DNA of 64,000 bases from positions 1 to 64,000 of the forward strand of contig SSNU01000132.1 of NCBI GenBank assembly GCA_012064415.1, written 5' to 3'. Shown in pieces: positions 46,801 through 53,963 of this stretch. This DNA comes from Gyrodactylus bullatarudis (Eukaryota > Platyhelminthes > Monogenea > Gyrodactylidea > Gyrodactylidae). Both the position numbers and the translations under genes were made by a program. Position 1 is the stretch's first letter. Every line of letters begins with the position of its first letter. Below the pieces are notes generated by a model that had not been told where the DNA came from, searched no databases, and worked only from the letters and a program-made list of their open reading frames with translations.

Positions 46801-49629
46801 CTAAAACCCAAGGAAAGCAATAAATGAGAATTTATTTTTTAACTTTTAGTTGAAGAAATGGATTACAGTGAAAGCAAGCCTGTTAATGATGTTAACGATG
46901 GGGAAAAGAGTTTCTTTGGAGAAGAGGACATCTACGAAAGTGAATTATATGATACAATAAGAGACTTGGACAGCAGTCAGCTTCATTACCAGAATGATTC
47001 TCTTTTAACAGAGTAAGCTCATTCTATTCAATCGGTTTGAATTGTTCTTGAAGAGAACTCATAATGAAGATTCTAGCATATTTTATTTATTACTTTGTCT
47101 TTAAGTAGCGCCTAATTTTAATTTTTTTGAACTTTGAGTTGAAAAAATTTAGCTATTCAAAGTGAGACAATCCCAAATATCATTATCGAATTCTTTTAAA
47201 TCTTTGGAATCAATAAAATTTTTGAGTTTAACCTTTAAAGTCCAAAAAAAATTTTATGACTCGTGTTCAATCTTTTGTCTATCCTATGATTTGTAAATAC
47301 CCTGATTATCAATCTACAATTTTTTGATGCATTTTATTTTTAGTTCAGGAGTTGTCGATCAAAAATATGGTCAGTTTTTTGATCCAAAAATTGCAATAAT
47401 GAAAGCTAGAGTTTAGGCGATTGCATATTTGGATTCTACGGGCATGGTTACCATTCATGAGAAATAGGTTTTAAAAAATGTCCTAAACAAAAATTAAATT
47501 TTTTGTCTTCTATAGGGTTCGCTCGCTGCCTGACTAGGTTGTCTTCTGGTTTGTATTTGGCTACCTTTAGGACTATAAAAAAGAAAAGACCTAGTCAGGC
47601 AGCGAGCGAACCCTATAGAAGACAATCTATACCGAACAGCTCCCTGAAGAACTACTTTGTTCAAAATTATTAAATTTTTTGGAAAAAATGAACTTTCTTT
47701 GAATTCGTATAGCATTAGTTTGACGATTGATAGAGCTGAGATTTTCGCATATTCCAAGATTTTCCTCTCGAATGAGTGGTAAACAAAGTATTTTCTGAGG
47801 CTTTTCTGTGTCTTTAAACATTAAAAAAATAGAAATTTGCCTAATTTTCGTAATGGTCATACTCTTTTTAGATTAAATTTTCCCAGAAATCATTTTTATC
47901 TCAACAACTCGTGGATTCAATTCATTATAATTTTCCACGTTTATATGCAGTATTTTATGATTTTGAAATTAGAAAAGAGTTAAATTTAAAAATAAAAATA
48001 AATTCAAAAATTATAAACGTGAAACTCCAAAGTTAAACTTTATAAAAGATCCTTAACCTTTTCGAACGAATCAACAGGGATTGCTTTGTTTGTTAAGCAG
48101 TCCTTATTGAAATTAGTCACTGATATTCAGCATGCACTTGCTCTTTGCGGTGTATTCCCCTCAGTAGTACACTGTTTCAGTACGGAATAGCACAGCAATC
48201 GTTGCTAATTTACACTCAAGTAAAAATTAGCTACAACATTGAGCATATTTTTAAATGATTGACATAAAAATAGGATATCTCTTCTGAATTATGTATGTTG
48301 TTTGAGTGCTATGCGAAGAGATTAATTTTCTTGTAATGAATGTGATCTCTCATCTTTTGTTCATTTGTAAGGTTTGAATTTTGATCCACTTCAACAGATT
48401 CTCTTCCTCTCGTTTCAAATTTCCTATGTTTTTCTTGCGGTACAGTTTTTAGTCTACACTAATCATAACACAGTTCAAAAAATATCATTTATTAAAAGAA
48501 CTACTGGATAATCGACTATCGATTGAAATTTAATGTTTTTTCAGTCATATTTTGATCGAGGAAGAATGTTTGGGCCAGAACAACATGGTTAACTCATCAT
48601 TTCATGATTCTGAAATCGAACGAGGTATACTAGGAAAGGCTCACAAAAAGATGAGAAAAACAAATTTGATGGAGATGAGCAGCTCGTGAGTTATCGAAAT
48701 ATTTTTCAGAGGCCAAAAGGGAAGATATTTGATTGCTCCTATTTTATTAATATTTTGCATCACACTAAAACAAAAAAAGATCAGATACGAATTTTATTTT
48801 GATTGAAATTGAATACTCTTTTGATTTATCTGTCAGAGTTAAAAGATTTTTTTTGATTCTTGTTATTTCTCAATTGAAAGAAACGCCAAACGATTAACCA
48901 AATTCTAGCCAATGGCTAAATTAAGAATTTATTTCTTGATATTTAACTATCCCCATTGTGATTAATAATTTCGAGTAAATCGATGTTGCCATTAAAAAAA
49001 TATCCTGAGCACGCAATTTGAAATTATTACAAGTATAATCATCAGGAAACCGATCACCAGATATTGTGTTACATCTTCTTCTTAATAGAAAGATTATTTT
49101 TAGATTAAAATGAAGTATATATATATTTAACAAAACATCAAGTGGTTATCAGTCTTTTTCAGCAGGAAACAATACAGTATTTGATAAATAGTTTTACTGA
49201 TTTAAATAGTCTTGTTTTGGTGAGATCTTTTACCACTCCTAAGAATAGAATAAGCATGGTCATTGCTTATTATATAAGTAGTTGAAAAATACAATAGAAA
49301 ATATATTTTTCAACTCTAATTTGTAGATTTTTTCATGATTTTGATCTGGAAAATGCCACATGCAATGCTGTCCAACAGTCTCTTTTGAATCGATCCGGTT
49401 TCACAATGTGGAACTCAAACGATGACGGAGCAGACCTGATCGAGATTGAAAAAGTCAATAAAAAAGTGGTCCTCACAAATTACCTGCTAAATCAACCCTC
49501 AAGTGGACCTAATCTTGTCGGATATTATGTTAGTATTTCAAAATTCATTCAAGAATTAGACTAATCTCTTATTTTTTCTAGAAGTCCACCTACCAGCTTA
49601 AAGAGGATAACCAACTCAACAGTGATTGA
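19873..49629 (+). CDS. SIK: salt-inducible kinase (SIK2/SIK3-type), long multi-exon gene
   Basis: AMPK-related Ser/Thr kinase. Known SIKs are activated by LKB1 and phosphorylate CRTC and class IIa HDACs. Exons: 19873-20179, 20266-20522, 20584-20764, 28648-28934, 29054-29473, 30989-31171, 31229-31270, (32308-32387 optional), 33378-33650, 34466-34664, 37667-38100, 41349-41501, 42098-42269, 43386-43678, 44380-44565, 44619-44766, 45063-45249, 45307-45505, 46530-46638, 46850-47012, 48545-48685, 49327-49528, 49582-49629. All join in frame, giving about 1,527 residues. The kinase domain (about 163-414) shows [23 protein letters not shown], an activation-loop Thr in LTTHCGSP (LKB1 site) and APE. The UBA-like region (about 455-515) is split by an intron and ends [16 protein letters not shown]/14-3-3-type sites follow at RRHTV (about T591) and [12 protein letters not shown] (about S834), both conserved SIK landmarks. 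The distal exons (after 41 kb) are not alignable by eye; they are assigned by phase continuity. Confidence 0.88.
21040..21310 (+). repeat. dispersed repeat (family R1) with internal hairpin
   Basis: It shares long blocks with 47230-47815 and, inverted, with 63846-64000: ACTCGNNTTCAATCTTTT on the left, GATAGAGCTGAGAT in the middle and GTATTTTCTGAGG on the right. Inside this copy, 21096-21114 and 21143-21161 form a perfect 19-bp inverted repeat (arm AGTTCGTTTCAGGTTACGC). No coding capacity. It is probably a non-autonomous DNA element, class unknown. Confidence 0.6.
21631..21793 (-). repeat. gypsy element 3' LTR
   Basis: 163 bp, TGTTGTGG...CCTCAACA. It matches the right LTR except for loss of about 9-10 bases in two places and a few substitutions. 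The pol stop codon (21788-21790) lies inside this LTR. The purine-rich priming tract sits immediately inside it (21794-21802). Confidence 0.93.
21788..25087 (-). CDS. pol: gypsy Pol polyprotein (PR-RT-RNaseH-IN)
   Basis: An uninterrupted 1,099-codon reading frame. The protease has DTGA at 97-100. The reverse transcriptase has TLDLSAAF (D314) and YIDD at 374-377. RNase H has acidic residues D519, E560 and D585. The integrase has an HHCC finger (H731, H734, C764, C767) and a DDE core (D795, D849, E885, the last within SNGQAERF). The C-terminus is Pro-rich and ends RFKQGGC, with no chromodomain. All catalytic residues I can check are present, so this copy may be young. It is in a +1 frame relative to the zinc-knuckle frame, with 188 bp overlap, so a Gag-Pol frameshift is likely. 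It runs opposite to the host SIK gene. Confidence 0.95.
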   Translation of the reverse strand: MNSTTSVTDVVAITSGTNVLTVLKRDVTSVVKLAISQKNVGLYLKSTWYIKEPTEVKTLDVPEMAPEVTKLNGKRQKPAKRYILPIVAGKTVRFQLDTGADVTIINQDTYKLLGSPTLKKDIILPINVSGDTINLSGRFNAPVTVNGETLTCFLFVASNNTPNLFGNDLFDYFELYKLPIDHYAVLSLSIDKFEEKIKSLNDKSEGLCKFKASLVLKDDAKPVFCRPRGISYAIESIVKKQFDELIEKGIYSKVASTYYAAPILTVLKKDRSLRICADYATGLNAQLHDHGYNLPTSEDIFSKIHKAKYFTTLDLSAAFLQVELDEPSKLLLTVNTKWGLFKCNRLNYGVKPAPKIFQQTIDTVLDNYSNAQAYIDDILVWGTDQQSLWTHTLNVVERITSAGLKLNLSKCEFCKETVEFLGCVLSSGGRKPNPEKVADLLKLRSPASRNELMSFLGLMNFIKDLHRLKEPFQPLLKETSTYNWTPKCEENFKAIKKALADCSLLAFFDPQLDTLVAADASEKGIGGVLMQKHNNTWLPIYYLSKSLDATQQRYPQIEKEGLAIVYTVQKFHKYLFGRPFYLQTDHKPLLNIFSPNKGIKATSAKRLQRWALDLRCYDYHISYVPTKSFGHADCLSRLFDTANEDIIIAHLSFVPNNSLRTVPILPDLIALETQSDPTLSQILEYLHSDWPKVLPYYNRRKNLSTLDGCILMNDRVVIPKVLHKETLDCLHLGHCGINAMKALARQNVFWHNIDNDITYLVKACEPCQENAKLPPKAAPISWPPADRPWQCVHMDFAGPFDGYFFLIIVDAKSKWPEVKMMKSPDTKNVIAKLTKLQTTFGCIGCLVTDNGKPFVSDQMKTWAKSKGIQLLNSPAYHPQSNGQAERFVDTFKRCLLKHRGEEMKEAIRIFLSYYRSTPNDTLKGLSPSEIMFGRRVDTKLTIMNPLNRPKRHISLPNPNFVADQLVWFHDKHNTANARWLKGVVKKSAGPIVEVTNEYGSTRPVHCNHVKPRVEPADLFADLASAYGIQDIPTPSEIDTDNDRFTADNPVPNLTPPPVQPPEPKVSVKKNNEHLPRTSLAQGRSKRTHRTPARFKQGGC
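24900..25376 (-). CDS. gypsy Gag C-terminus with two zinc knuckles
   Basis: It continues Gag in the +1 frame: capsid end, a basic linker, then two CCHC knuckles, [13 protein letters not shown] (spacing 2-3-4, atypical) and [14 protein letters not shown] (spacing 2-4-4). These nucleocapsid motifs bind the element's RNA. The frame overlaps both Gag (25327-25376) and Pol (24900-25087). The methionine at the annotated 5' end is probably not a real start. Confidence 0.8.
   Translation of the reverse strand: MILRILKAFLFLLNFNRMALPKVYDKLVSYYDRNPRCTHAEIVEEARRIKDSMTSKEVPRVSKVDVKERTVRPIPKATNSRFKNKPKSKYSSEPPTYELNHKCDGCGGNHFWNQCPHRFKTRCDKCGKIGHIPEKCRTIPKVNMVYQRAHRSQDVRCT
25327..26079 (-). CDS. gag: gypsy Gag (capsid part)
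   Basis: Capsid-type Gag of the Ty3/gypsy element, about 250 residues from ATG at 26079. The N-terminal part is charged and Ser/Lys/Thr-rich (KKDKSGKKQ); the later part, with [14 protein letters not shown] and ALFRCL, resembles gypsy capsid sequence. The start lies only 11 bp inside the 5' LTR, within the primer-binding region. The frame closes at 25327 while the next frame (+1 relative to it) carries on with [17 protein letters not shown], a normal capsid end. So Gag is either frameshifted by one base near 25350 or read through by recoding. Confidence 0.85.
   Translation of the reverse strand: MDNENFYRAEDPREPEGKDSATLPMSQSTSKKDKSGKKQSSTSPTQDVKISVIKPPVKTPQKKRDHSTEKIEDMASKICEALLKISRRQRDDSCSTYSTSSEVTPKHESRPPTYELLLSSIPKFDSKQCSFYDWYRLNGATFEWDLPLMAEDARVRALFRCLNMPEKDQYSNSIDPLQHYEISFEETVKKLTALFTSTKSVFNARKEFFTFQMPDQSIVEYSGLKRKLINTITFSDLKDPESFSIFTQLQ
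26091..26272 (-). repeat. gypsy element 5' LTR
   Basis: 182 bp with the same termini as 21631-21793. It is followed by the primer-binding-like site and the gag start on the minus strand. The flanking ATTAT at 26273-26277 pairs with 21626-21630. Confidence 0.93.
26565..26645 (+). repeat. degenerate tRNA-derived SINE trace
   Basis: A box A-like stretch (TGGATTGAGCATTGGACT) and a box B-like stretch (CGATTCAAAACG) occur about 35 bp apart, with a tRNA-like tail GAGGAGG. This differs from the 2.9-kb SINE and is heavily decayed. It may be chance, but order and spacing fit a tRNA-related SINE. Confidence 0.35.
26646..26815. repeat. half copy of the 32562-32843 TIR element
   Basis: It matches the right half of the element at 32.6-32.8 kb: GTCTACTAAAGATT, ATGCTCTGAGA, ATTCAGCGA and AAGACGAACCTGTTGGGTATATTAC, then CTAAGCACCTAG. 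The left TIR is missing and a SINE-like trace takes its place. Confidence 0.55.
27241..28131. mobile_element. 891-bp TIR element with 8-bp target duplication
   Basis: Terminal inverted repeats of about 85 bp begin GGTAACACTTCACTTCGGGTA. They share GAAAAACTCCATTTAGGGGG-type and TGGCTAACGC-type blocks at both ends and are flanked by AAAATATC on both sides (27233-27240 and 28132-28139). An exact 8-bp duplication fits hAT, P or Merlin superfamilies. The ends are not typical hAT ends, so the class is left open. Inside, 27525-27845 is open for 106 codons without any recognised domain; it is likely not a transposase. Confidence 0.75.
29955..30350. repeat. degraded copy of the 1661-2392 foldback family
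   Basis: It contains TTTGAGTTGAAAATTT, CAAGCGATAAAAATGAT, ATAACGTTTGATTCCTCTCA and ATCGCGCCAG blocks, and ends with ATTCATCGAGAATAGCTGTA, the terminal sequence of that family. Both arms are present but diverged. It lies in the SIK intron that splits the UBA-like region. Confidence 0.6.
31291..32021. mobile_element. TIR element with about 133-bp arms in SIK intron 7
   Basis: Inverted arms at 31291-31425 and 31888-32021 share, among others, TTTTCGATCTGGGGATATC, TTTGACGCAGATTCTG and TCCGAATTGTATTCAGTTT with few differences. The inner 460 bp is unique and open only in short pieces. No clear target duplication is visible. It starts 20 bp after the 42-nt SIK exon. Confidence 0.65.
32562..32843. 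mobile_element. short TIR element (MITE)
   Basis: A 282-bp unit with inverted ends: CTAGGTGCTTAGG on the left, the complement CTAGATGCTTAAG on the right, then GGTTCGTCTTA and TAGCCCATGTCGCTGAAT on both sides. Related pieces lie at 26646-26815 and 57525-57600. Non-coding. Class unknown. Confidence 0.6.
33817..34110 (+). repeat. left half of a long-hairpin element
   Basis: It begins TAAAGCTAACTGATATGAAG, then GTTGGGAATCTATGATTTTT, and runs through a TATGGTCATTTTTC block into a central AAAATCTCTCGAAAATCGGG. It matches the right half and centre of the element at 13020-13610. The second arm is missing. Another end fragment occurs at 21500-21545. Confidence 0.6.
34950..36380 (+). mobile_element. 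Penelope-like element remnant (RT plus GIY-YIG)
   Basis: Broken Penelope-like retroelement in a SIK intron. Its reverse-transcriptase part shows the clade's [12 protein letters not shown] block (near 35045-35080), [17 protein letters not shown] (35229 onward), the catalytic YVDD within IRYVDDTF, and [12 protein letters not shown] connector follows in other frames. The GIY-YIG endonuclease is present as [10 protein letters not shown] with RSYDH (near 35885-35945), and the coding remnant ends LQLPWPM and stop at 36152-36154. At least three frame changes or stops separate the pieces, so it is dead. A ribozyme-like trace follows in its 3' region. Confidence 0.88.
36338..36370 (+). ncRNA. decayed hammerhead-like trace in Penelope-like element 3' region
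   Basis: CCACTGATGA is followed 9 bp later by GAACTGCGC and then TTTGG. Penelope-like elements are known to carry hammerhead motifs with CCA/TGG as stem I. Here the CTGATGA box is intact but the GAAA box is not, so this can only be a degenerate remnant, or chance. Confidence 0.3.
37000..37345 (-). mobile_element. second Penelope-like fragment, inverted
   Basis: On the minus strand from 37345 to 37174 it encodes the element's C-terminus in a single frame ([36 protein letters not shown] and stop). It matches the 3' end of the copy at 34950-36380 but on the opposite strand. It continues into matching 3' non-coding sequence to about 37000. Confidence 0.8.
39610..40435 (+). mobile_element. non-autonomous hAT element with zinc-finger exon
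   Basis: 826-bp unit. Ends are TAGGGCCTC on the left and, inverted, TAGGGCCTG on the right. It is flanked by an exact 8-bp duplication GTGATAAT (39602-39609 and 40436-40443). Short TAGGG-type ends with 8-bp duplications are the hAT signature. Inside lies a coding remnant (39920-40336) of the N-terminal zinc finger of a hAT/CGGBP1-like protein; the catalytic domain is absent. Confidence 0.85.
39920..40200 (+). pseudogene. BED/CGGBP1-like zinc-finger fragment of hAT transposase
   Basis: It encodes [20 protein letters not shown], then [17 protein letters not shown] and [11 protein letters not shown]. This C-x2-C...H-x5-H arrangement after a DGKLFC motif is typical of the DNA-binding N-terminus of hAT transposases and of CGGBP1, which derives from them. 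No ATG starts the open region; it begins TTG. After about residue 95 the reading is not protein-like. It is probably a remnant, though an open finger of about 70 residues could still be translated. Confidence 0.6.
40473..41129. mobile_element. foldback element with about 224-bp near-identical arms
   Basis: Arms at 40473-40696 and 40907-41129 are inverted copies with very few mismatches, around a 210-bp loop. Arm ends read ATTCTTACGTCGATAAAC. The sequence is unrelated to the other hairpin family here. No coding capacity. It starts 30 bp after the hAT target duplication. Confidence 0.85.
43186..43345 (+). repeat. dispersed repeat (family R2) fragment
   Basis: It matches 47590-47660 and 57150-57300: TTGTCTTCTGGTNTGTATTGG, then GAGAAGGATGTAGTATTTCTT and AACAGCTCCCTGCAGAACTAC. 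It lies in the SIK intron upstream of exon 43386-43678. Confidence 0.5.
47230..47815 (+). repeat. composite dispersed repeat (R1 plus R2) with perfect 36-bp hairpin
   Basis: Outer parts match the repeat at 21040-21310; the middle matches 43186-43345 and 57150-57300. At its centre 47504-47539 and 47589-47624 are a perfect 36-bp inverted repeat (arm begins TGTCTTCTATAGGG). It lies in a late SIK intron. Confidence 0.65.
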
Positions 49630-49713
49630 AATGATATTTTAAAGAGATAAAATACTTGTATCGTAAAGTCAATAATGGTTGTTTTTTATTGTACTATTGT
49701 ATCTATTTTTCTT

Positions 49714-49719
49714 AATAAA
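49714..49719 (+). promoter_or_regulatory. candidate SIK poly(A) signal
   Basis: First AATAAA after the SIK stop codon (85 bp downstream), in a T-rich context. It is the likeliest 3' end signal of this gene. Confidence 0.5.
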
Positions 49720-51478
49720 TGAAAGAATTATGAAAAAATTCATGTTCGTTTTATAAATTAAGAATGTTTTTATTGGATTTAAAAAAATACTAGTAGAAAA
49801 AGATAATAAATAATATTTATTAATAAGTTTTTTTTCAATTCTTATTATTAATATGATTCAAAACTCAATCTTTGCACATCCCTTGAAACAGGAAATCAAA
49901 TACTAATATCTTTATTTTATTTTTAGAATAAGCAAACAAATTTGTGATTTTTTTAACTAAACAGAACACAAAACAAACAGTGATTCATGACTCATTCTAA
50001 TGCTGTAAAAACTGGTTGATTTGTAATTTTCCAATTTTTGTTTGATGTCAAAATACTTGGGTTTGAAAAAAATCTTGAGTTGGAAATTTATTGTTAATGT
50101 GAGGTTAACTTTTAAGCCTGGATTTTATACTTTATTTTGAATATTATATCAAATAGTTTCAACATTAATAATCTTTAAGCAATATATATTTCTATTATAG
50201 ATATTCTTTAAGATTGAGTTATAATTTTTTTCAAGTGTTATACGACTTGAATTACTTCCTCATGGAAACGGTGTACTTTAAATACTTGAGTAACAGACAT
50301 TTTTTTCATTTTGAATAAAGCGGATATTTCATTGGACTTGGATTTCGTAAAATTACCGAAACTGCCTATAATTCTGTTCTATATATTTTGAAAATCATTT
50401 TAATCCTTACTTGCTGAGTTGTATTCCTTCTGATATGAGATGAACGTTTAGAGTTAGAGAGAGAGAGACAGAGGGTTTAGAAAGTTTAATAAATTTTATC
50501 TAACTGTCATCCTCTTGGTCCAGATTCGATGAATCTAATTCCCTGAACAACTAAAAAATGTCATCAATACGAAAATTCTATAAGATGTTTGATGTTTTTA
50601 AATTTAAAGGATAAAATTAAAATTGTGGTAGTTGATTTGACTAATCTATAGAACATTTGTCCCCTCTTGTTTTACAGTAATTTTTCTGAAAGACAAAGAG
50701 TCTAAGGGCAACTGTTCTCTTATTTAACCGTTGATTTTTCTTTGAAAATATGTAGTAGAGTTGGACGAAATGAGAAAAATTTGAGAAAATTGATACCTAG
50801 GTATGGTAAAAATAAAGAGAAAAAATTAAAAATTAGAACTGGCCTATCTTCGGCCAAAATAAAACCCAAATTCTTACAAGCAGCCATAAACAAATTCCAT
50901 GTTTCGCGGAAACCCAGAATTAAATTTTATGTATAAATTTTTTTGAATATAAACGAAATACTTAATTATCGAGAAATGGGACTTGGATCTGGGATTGAAA
51001 AAGTTTTAACATTGCGTGAGAATTGTAGGGTTCAGGTTTAAAATTAATTCTAAATCATCAAGAAAAGGATCCATGGCTTCATTTTCTTCATTTATGAATT
51101 CAATGTTCTAAAGAAATAAAGAGAAGAATTAGTTGAAATATTGATATGAAATAATAAACTGGCATGAATGAGATTAAAATCAGGGAATTCAGTTAGCTAA
51201 AAATTATCAGAAGCAGAATTTTCTAATACCACGGGAAATGAGAATCAAGAATTTGAGGACCTCAAATAGACAGAAAAATAATTCTTAAAATTCAGGATCG
51301 ATTTCTAATGATTTAGGATTTATGCAGCATATGAAAAAAGTAATTTACCTTTTCCCTGGCTTCACGAGTAGATATTGAAGCGGAAAATATCTGTCTTGGA
51401 TGTATCTCGAAAAGATAAATGATTTCATCCGAAAAATTGTACACAAATCGGATTATATATCTATGTGAAATATTTAAC

Positions 51479-52230
51479 TAAACCTAATTGACATGAAGAT
51501 GAGAATTTCCTATTTTTACAAAAAACTGAATATTTTTATCCAGAAATTCAGGAAAAATTTATTTTTTGGATTCCACTATGAAATGAGCTGATTAGTTTCT
51601 AATACAAAAAAAATTTCCGAAAAAATGTTATCTGACCAAAATTGAGCCGTTTTTTGAATTTCGGAAATGTTTCAAATTTCCACTTTTTCAACTTTCAAAT
51701 CCAAAATTTTTATCGATTTCAAAGATTTGAAGCAGTTAAATATTGATATTCAAGATAAAAATTAGACGAAGATTTGGAATTTGGCCGTAGAATTTGAGAG
51801 AAAATTACTCTTTCCAAGAAAAAATACAATCTCTATATTTTGGATCATTTTCCCTCGTGATTATCGAAAAATTCAAATGGTTCGATTTCCCACCGTAATG
51901 ACGAATTTCTGTGAATTCCTGCAGGCGAATTCGAAATCTTCGTCTAATTTTTATCCTGAATATCAATATTTAACTGCTTCAAATCTTTGAAATCGATAAA
52001 AATTTTGGATTTGAAAGTTGAAAAAGTGGAAATTTGAAACATTTCCGAAATTCAAAAAACGGCTCAATTTTGGTCAGATAACATTTTTTCGGAAATTTTT
52101 TTTGTATTAGAAACTAATCAGCTCATTTCATAGTGGAATCCAAAAAATAAATTTTTCCTGAATTTCTGGATAAAAATATTCAGTTTTTTGTAAAAATAGG
52201 AAATTCTCATCTTCATGTCAACTAGCTTTA
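51479..52230. mobile_element. 750-bp foldback element with TA-type ends
   Basis: Inverted arms of about 300 bp (51481-51780 and 51930-52228) with near identity enclose a loop of about 150 bp. Ends are TAAACCTAATTGACATGAAG on the left and, inverted, TAAAGCTAGTTGACATGAAG on the right; TA flanks both. A shortened relative with the same ends lies at 59512-59818. No coding capacity. Confidence 0.85.
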
Positions 52231-52454
52231 GATTTTACTCACCTATATGAAGAATAACAAAATATTCACAAGATTCGGATTAAATAAAATGAGCTCAACA
52301 TAAAATTATGTTAAACGAGTCTAGCATAAAGTATTTATTTAAATTTATTTTAATTAAAGAAATGAAAACTCTTTTCTTCAAAGTATACTCCGGACCAGTT
52401 AATGAATATTGCTCAACAGTATTAAGAAAAAGTTTTGAATAAGATCTGTTACCG

Positions 52455-52630
52455 TAAAAATGGATATCAGTGAATGAACGAAAATCACTAGTGAAAATGG
52501 GAAAATTGTTTATTTTCCCGGAAAAATGGGAATTATTTACCCTTTTCACTGAGTTTTCACTGAAACCTTCACTGTGAAAATGGGAAATCAGTGAATTGAC
52601 AAAAATCCCTAGTAAAAATGGGAATCATCT
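52455..52630 (+). repeat. two-unit tandem of about 117 bp
   Basis: ATCAGTGAATGAACGAAAAT followed by CACTAGTGAAAATGGGA recurs, diverged, as ATCAGTGAATTGACAAAAAT with CCTAGTAAAAATGGGA about 117 bp later. Non-coding. Confidence 0.5.
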
Positions 52631-53963
52631 TTGAAACAATGAGATTTTATTGGTTGGTTTGAATTTTAAATTAGATTATCAGACTCAAATTATTTCTACT
52701 TTTCACTGAGAGAATCTCTCATGAGTGAGGATTAGAAAAAGTAAAAAAGAGTTTTAATATGTGATTACAATCTGATTTCATTATTATCAAATGTATCTAT
52801 GTACTCTGCAATACAATGTTTAAAGTATTATATACATGTATTATTGATTTTAAAATTGAATTTTTCTCATGTAATAGTAGATTAAAATGATAGCAAACTT
52901 TCATGAGTTTTCAATTCCGAATAATCTGATCCTCAATTAAAACATCAAAGATTTCATAGAAACCAAATTCAAAATCAGATCTTTCCTTATATGATTAAAT
53001 GATATTATTATAATGAATCTCAGATGGAGAATTGAAAAAAATTATTATCAAATTTCAGAAGAATTCACTTTATTGATCTTCATAGTAAATTTGAGAAAAG
53101 AGTTCGCTTTGGTTATATGGTCCTAATATATTTCTTTTTTCTAATTTTCCAAACTTTTTTAAAGACTCAGAATAAAAAGTTTTACTACAATAAGAAAAAA
53201 AACTGTCCGTTTGTTGGACCTAGCGTAAAGTTCAAATCTCAGTCCTCTTTGTTTTGAAATTATCTGTCAAAAAATTTCGGACTCTTTGATTGAAGAATTG
53301 TAAGCAAGGATTTTAGCATGAATAACATCCTCAGAGAGAATGATTCTCTACAGTCCAGATCTTGATCTAACAGATTATCCCCATTTCAGGTAGCTACAGC
53401 ATCTTCTTTTAAATCTTTGACTCAGGCGAAGGCTTTTTGAACTTAGAAAACGAGTAAATAGATTAAAAATCACTAAACTTTTTAATGAATGGCGAATATT
53501 TTGATTTTTAAACTTGCATCTAATTTGAAAAAGTCTTGGTCAATATTTAAAATCATGCTGAAGAGTCTTGAATCAAGACAATTCAGATATCTTTTTCTAT
53601 CAGTTTGGTAAGATAAGACGCCTGAGGCATCAAAAAATGATCAAAAGGCAAAAATCAATATCTCTGGAATAAATAAAATATTGTAACTCATCGAAATCTC
53701 AGTAAATTTTTCCATGAAAGCATAAGTAAAATCTGAGGATATTGATCAGTTTGTAGTAAATAATAGTAAAAGTATTAGAGATTTTTCTCATGGATATTTT
53801 TAACAAATAAAACTGAATTTTCCCTAATAGACCAATCAGAATCTACTCCATATAACGAATGACAAAATTATTGTTGACTACCTTGCATTTCTCATATTTC
53901 CCGAGAAACACGTTAGATACTGACAAGAATTTTCAACTTTTGAAATTTAATTCTTGAATATAA

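Larger units (their letters stand above)
49720..53963. other. intergenic between SIK and the amine receptor
   Basis: AT-rich. Holds a (GA)n run near 50455-50470, the foldback element at 51479-52230, and a two-unit tandem at about 52455-52630. No coding exon is supported here; the receptor promoter and any 5' non-coding exons should be in the last part. Confidence 0.4.

Noticed and set aside
51781..51990. 69-codon frame in the foldback loop
   Set aside because: It runs from loop into arm sequence and has no independent support.
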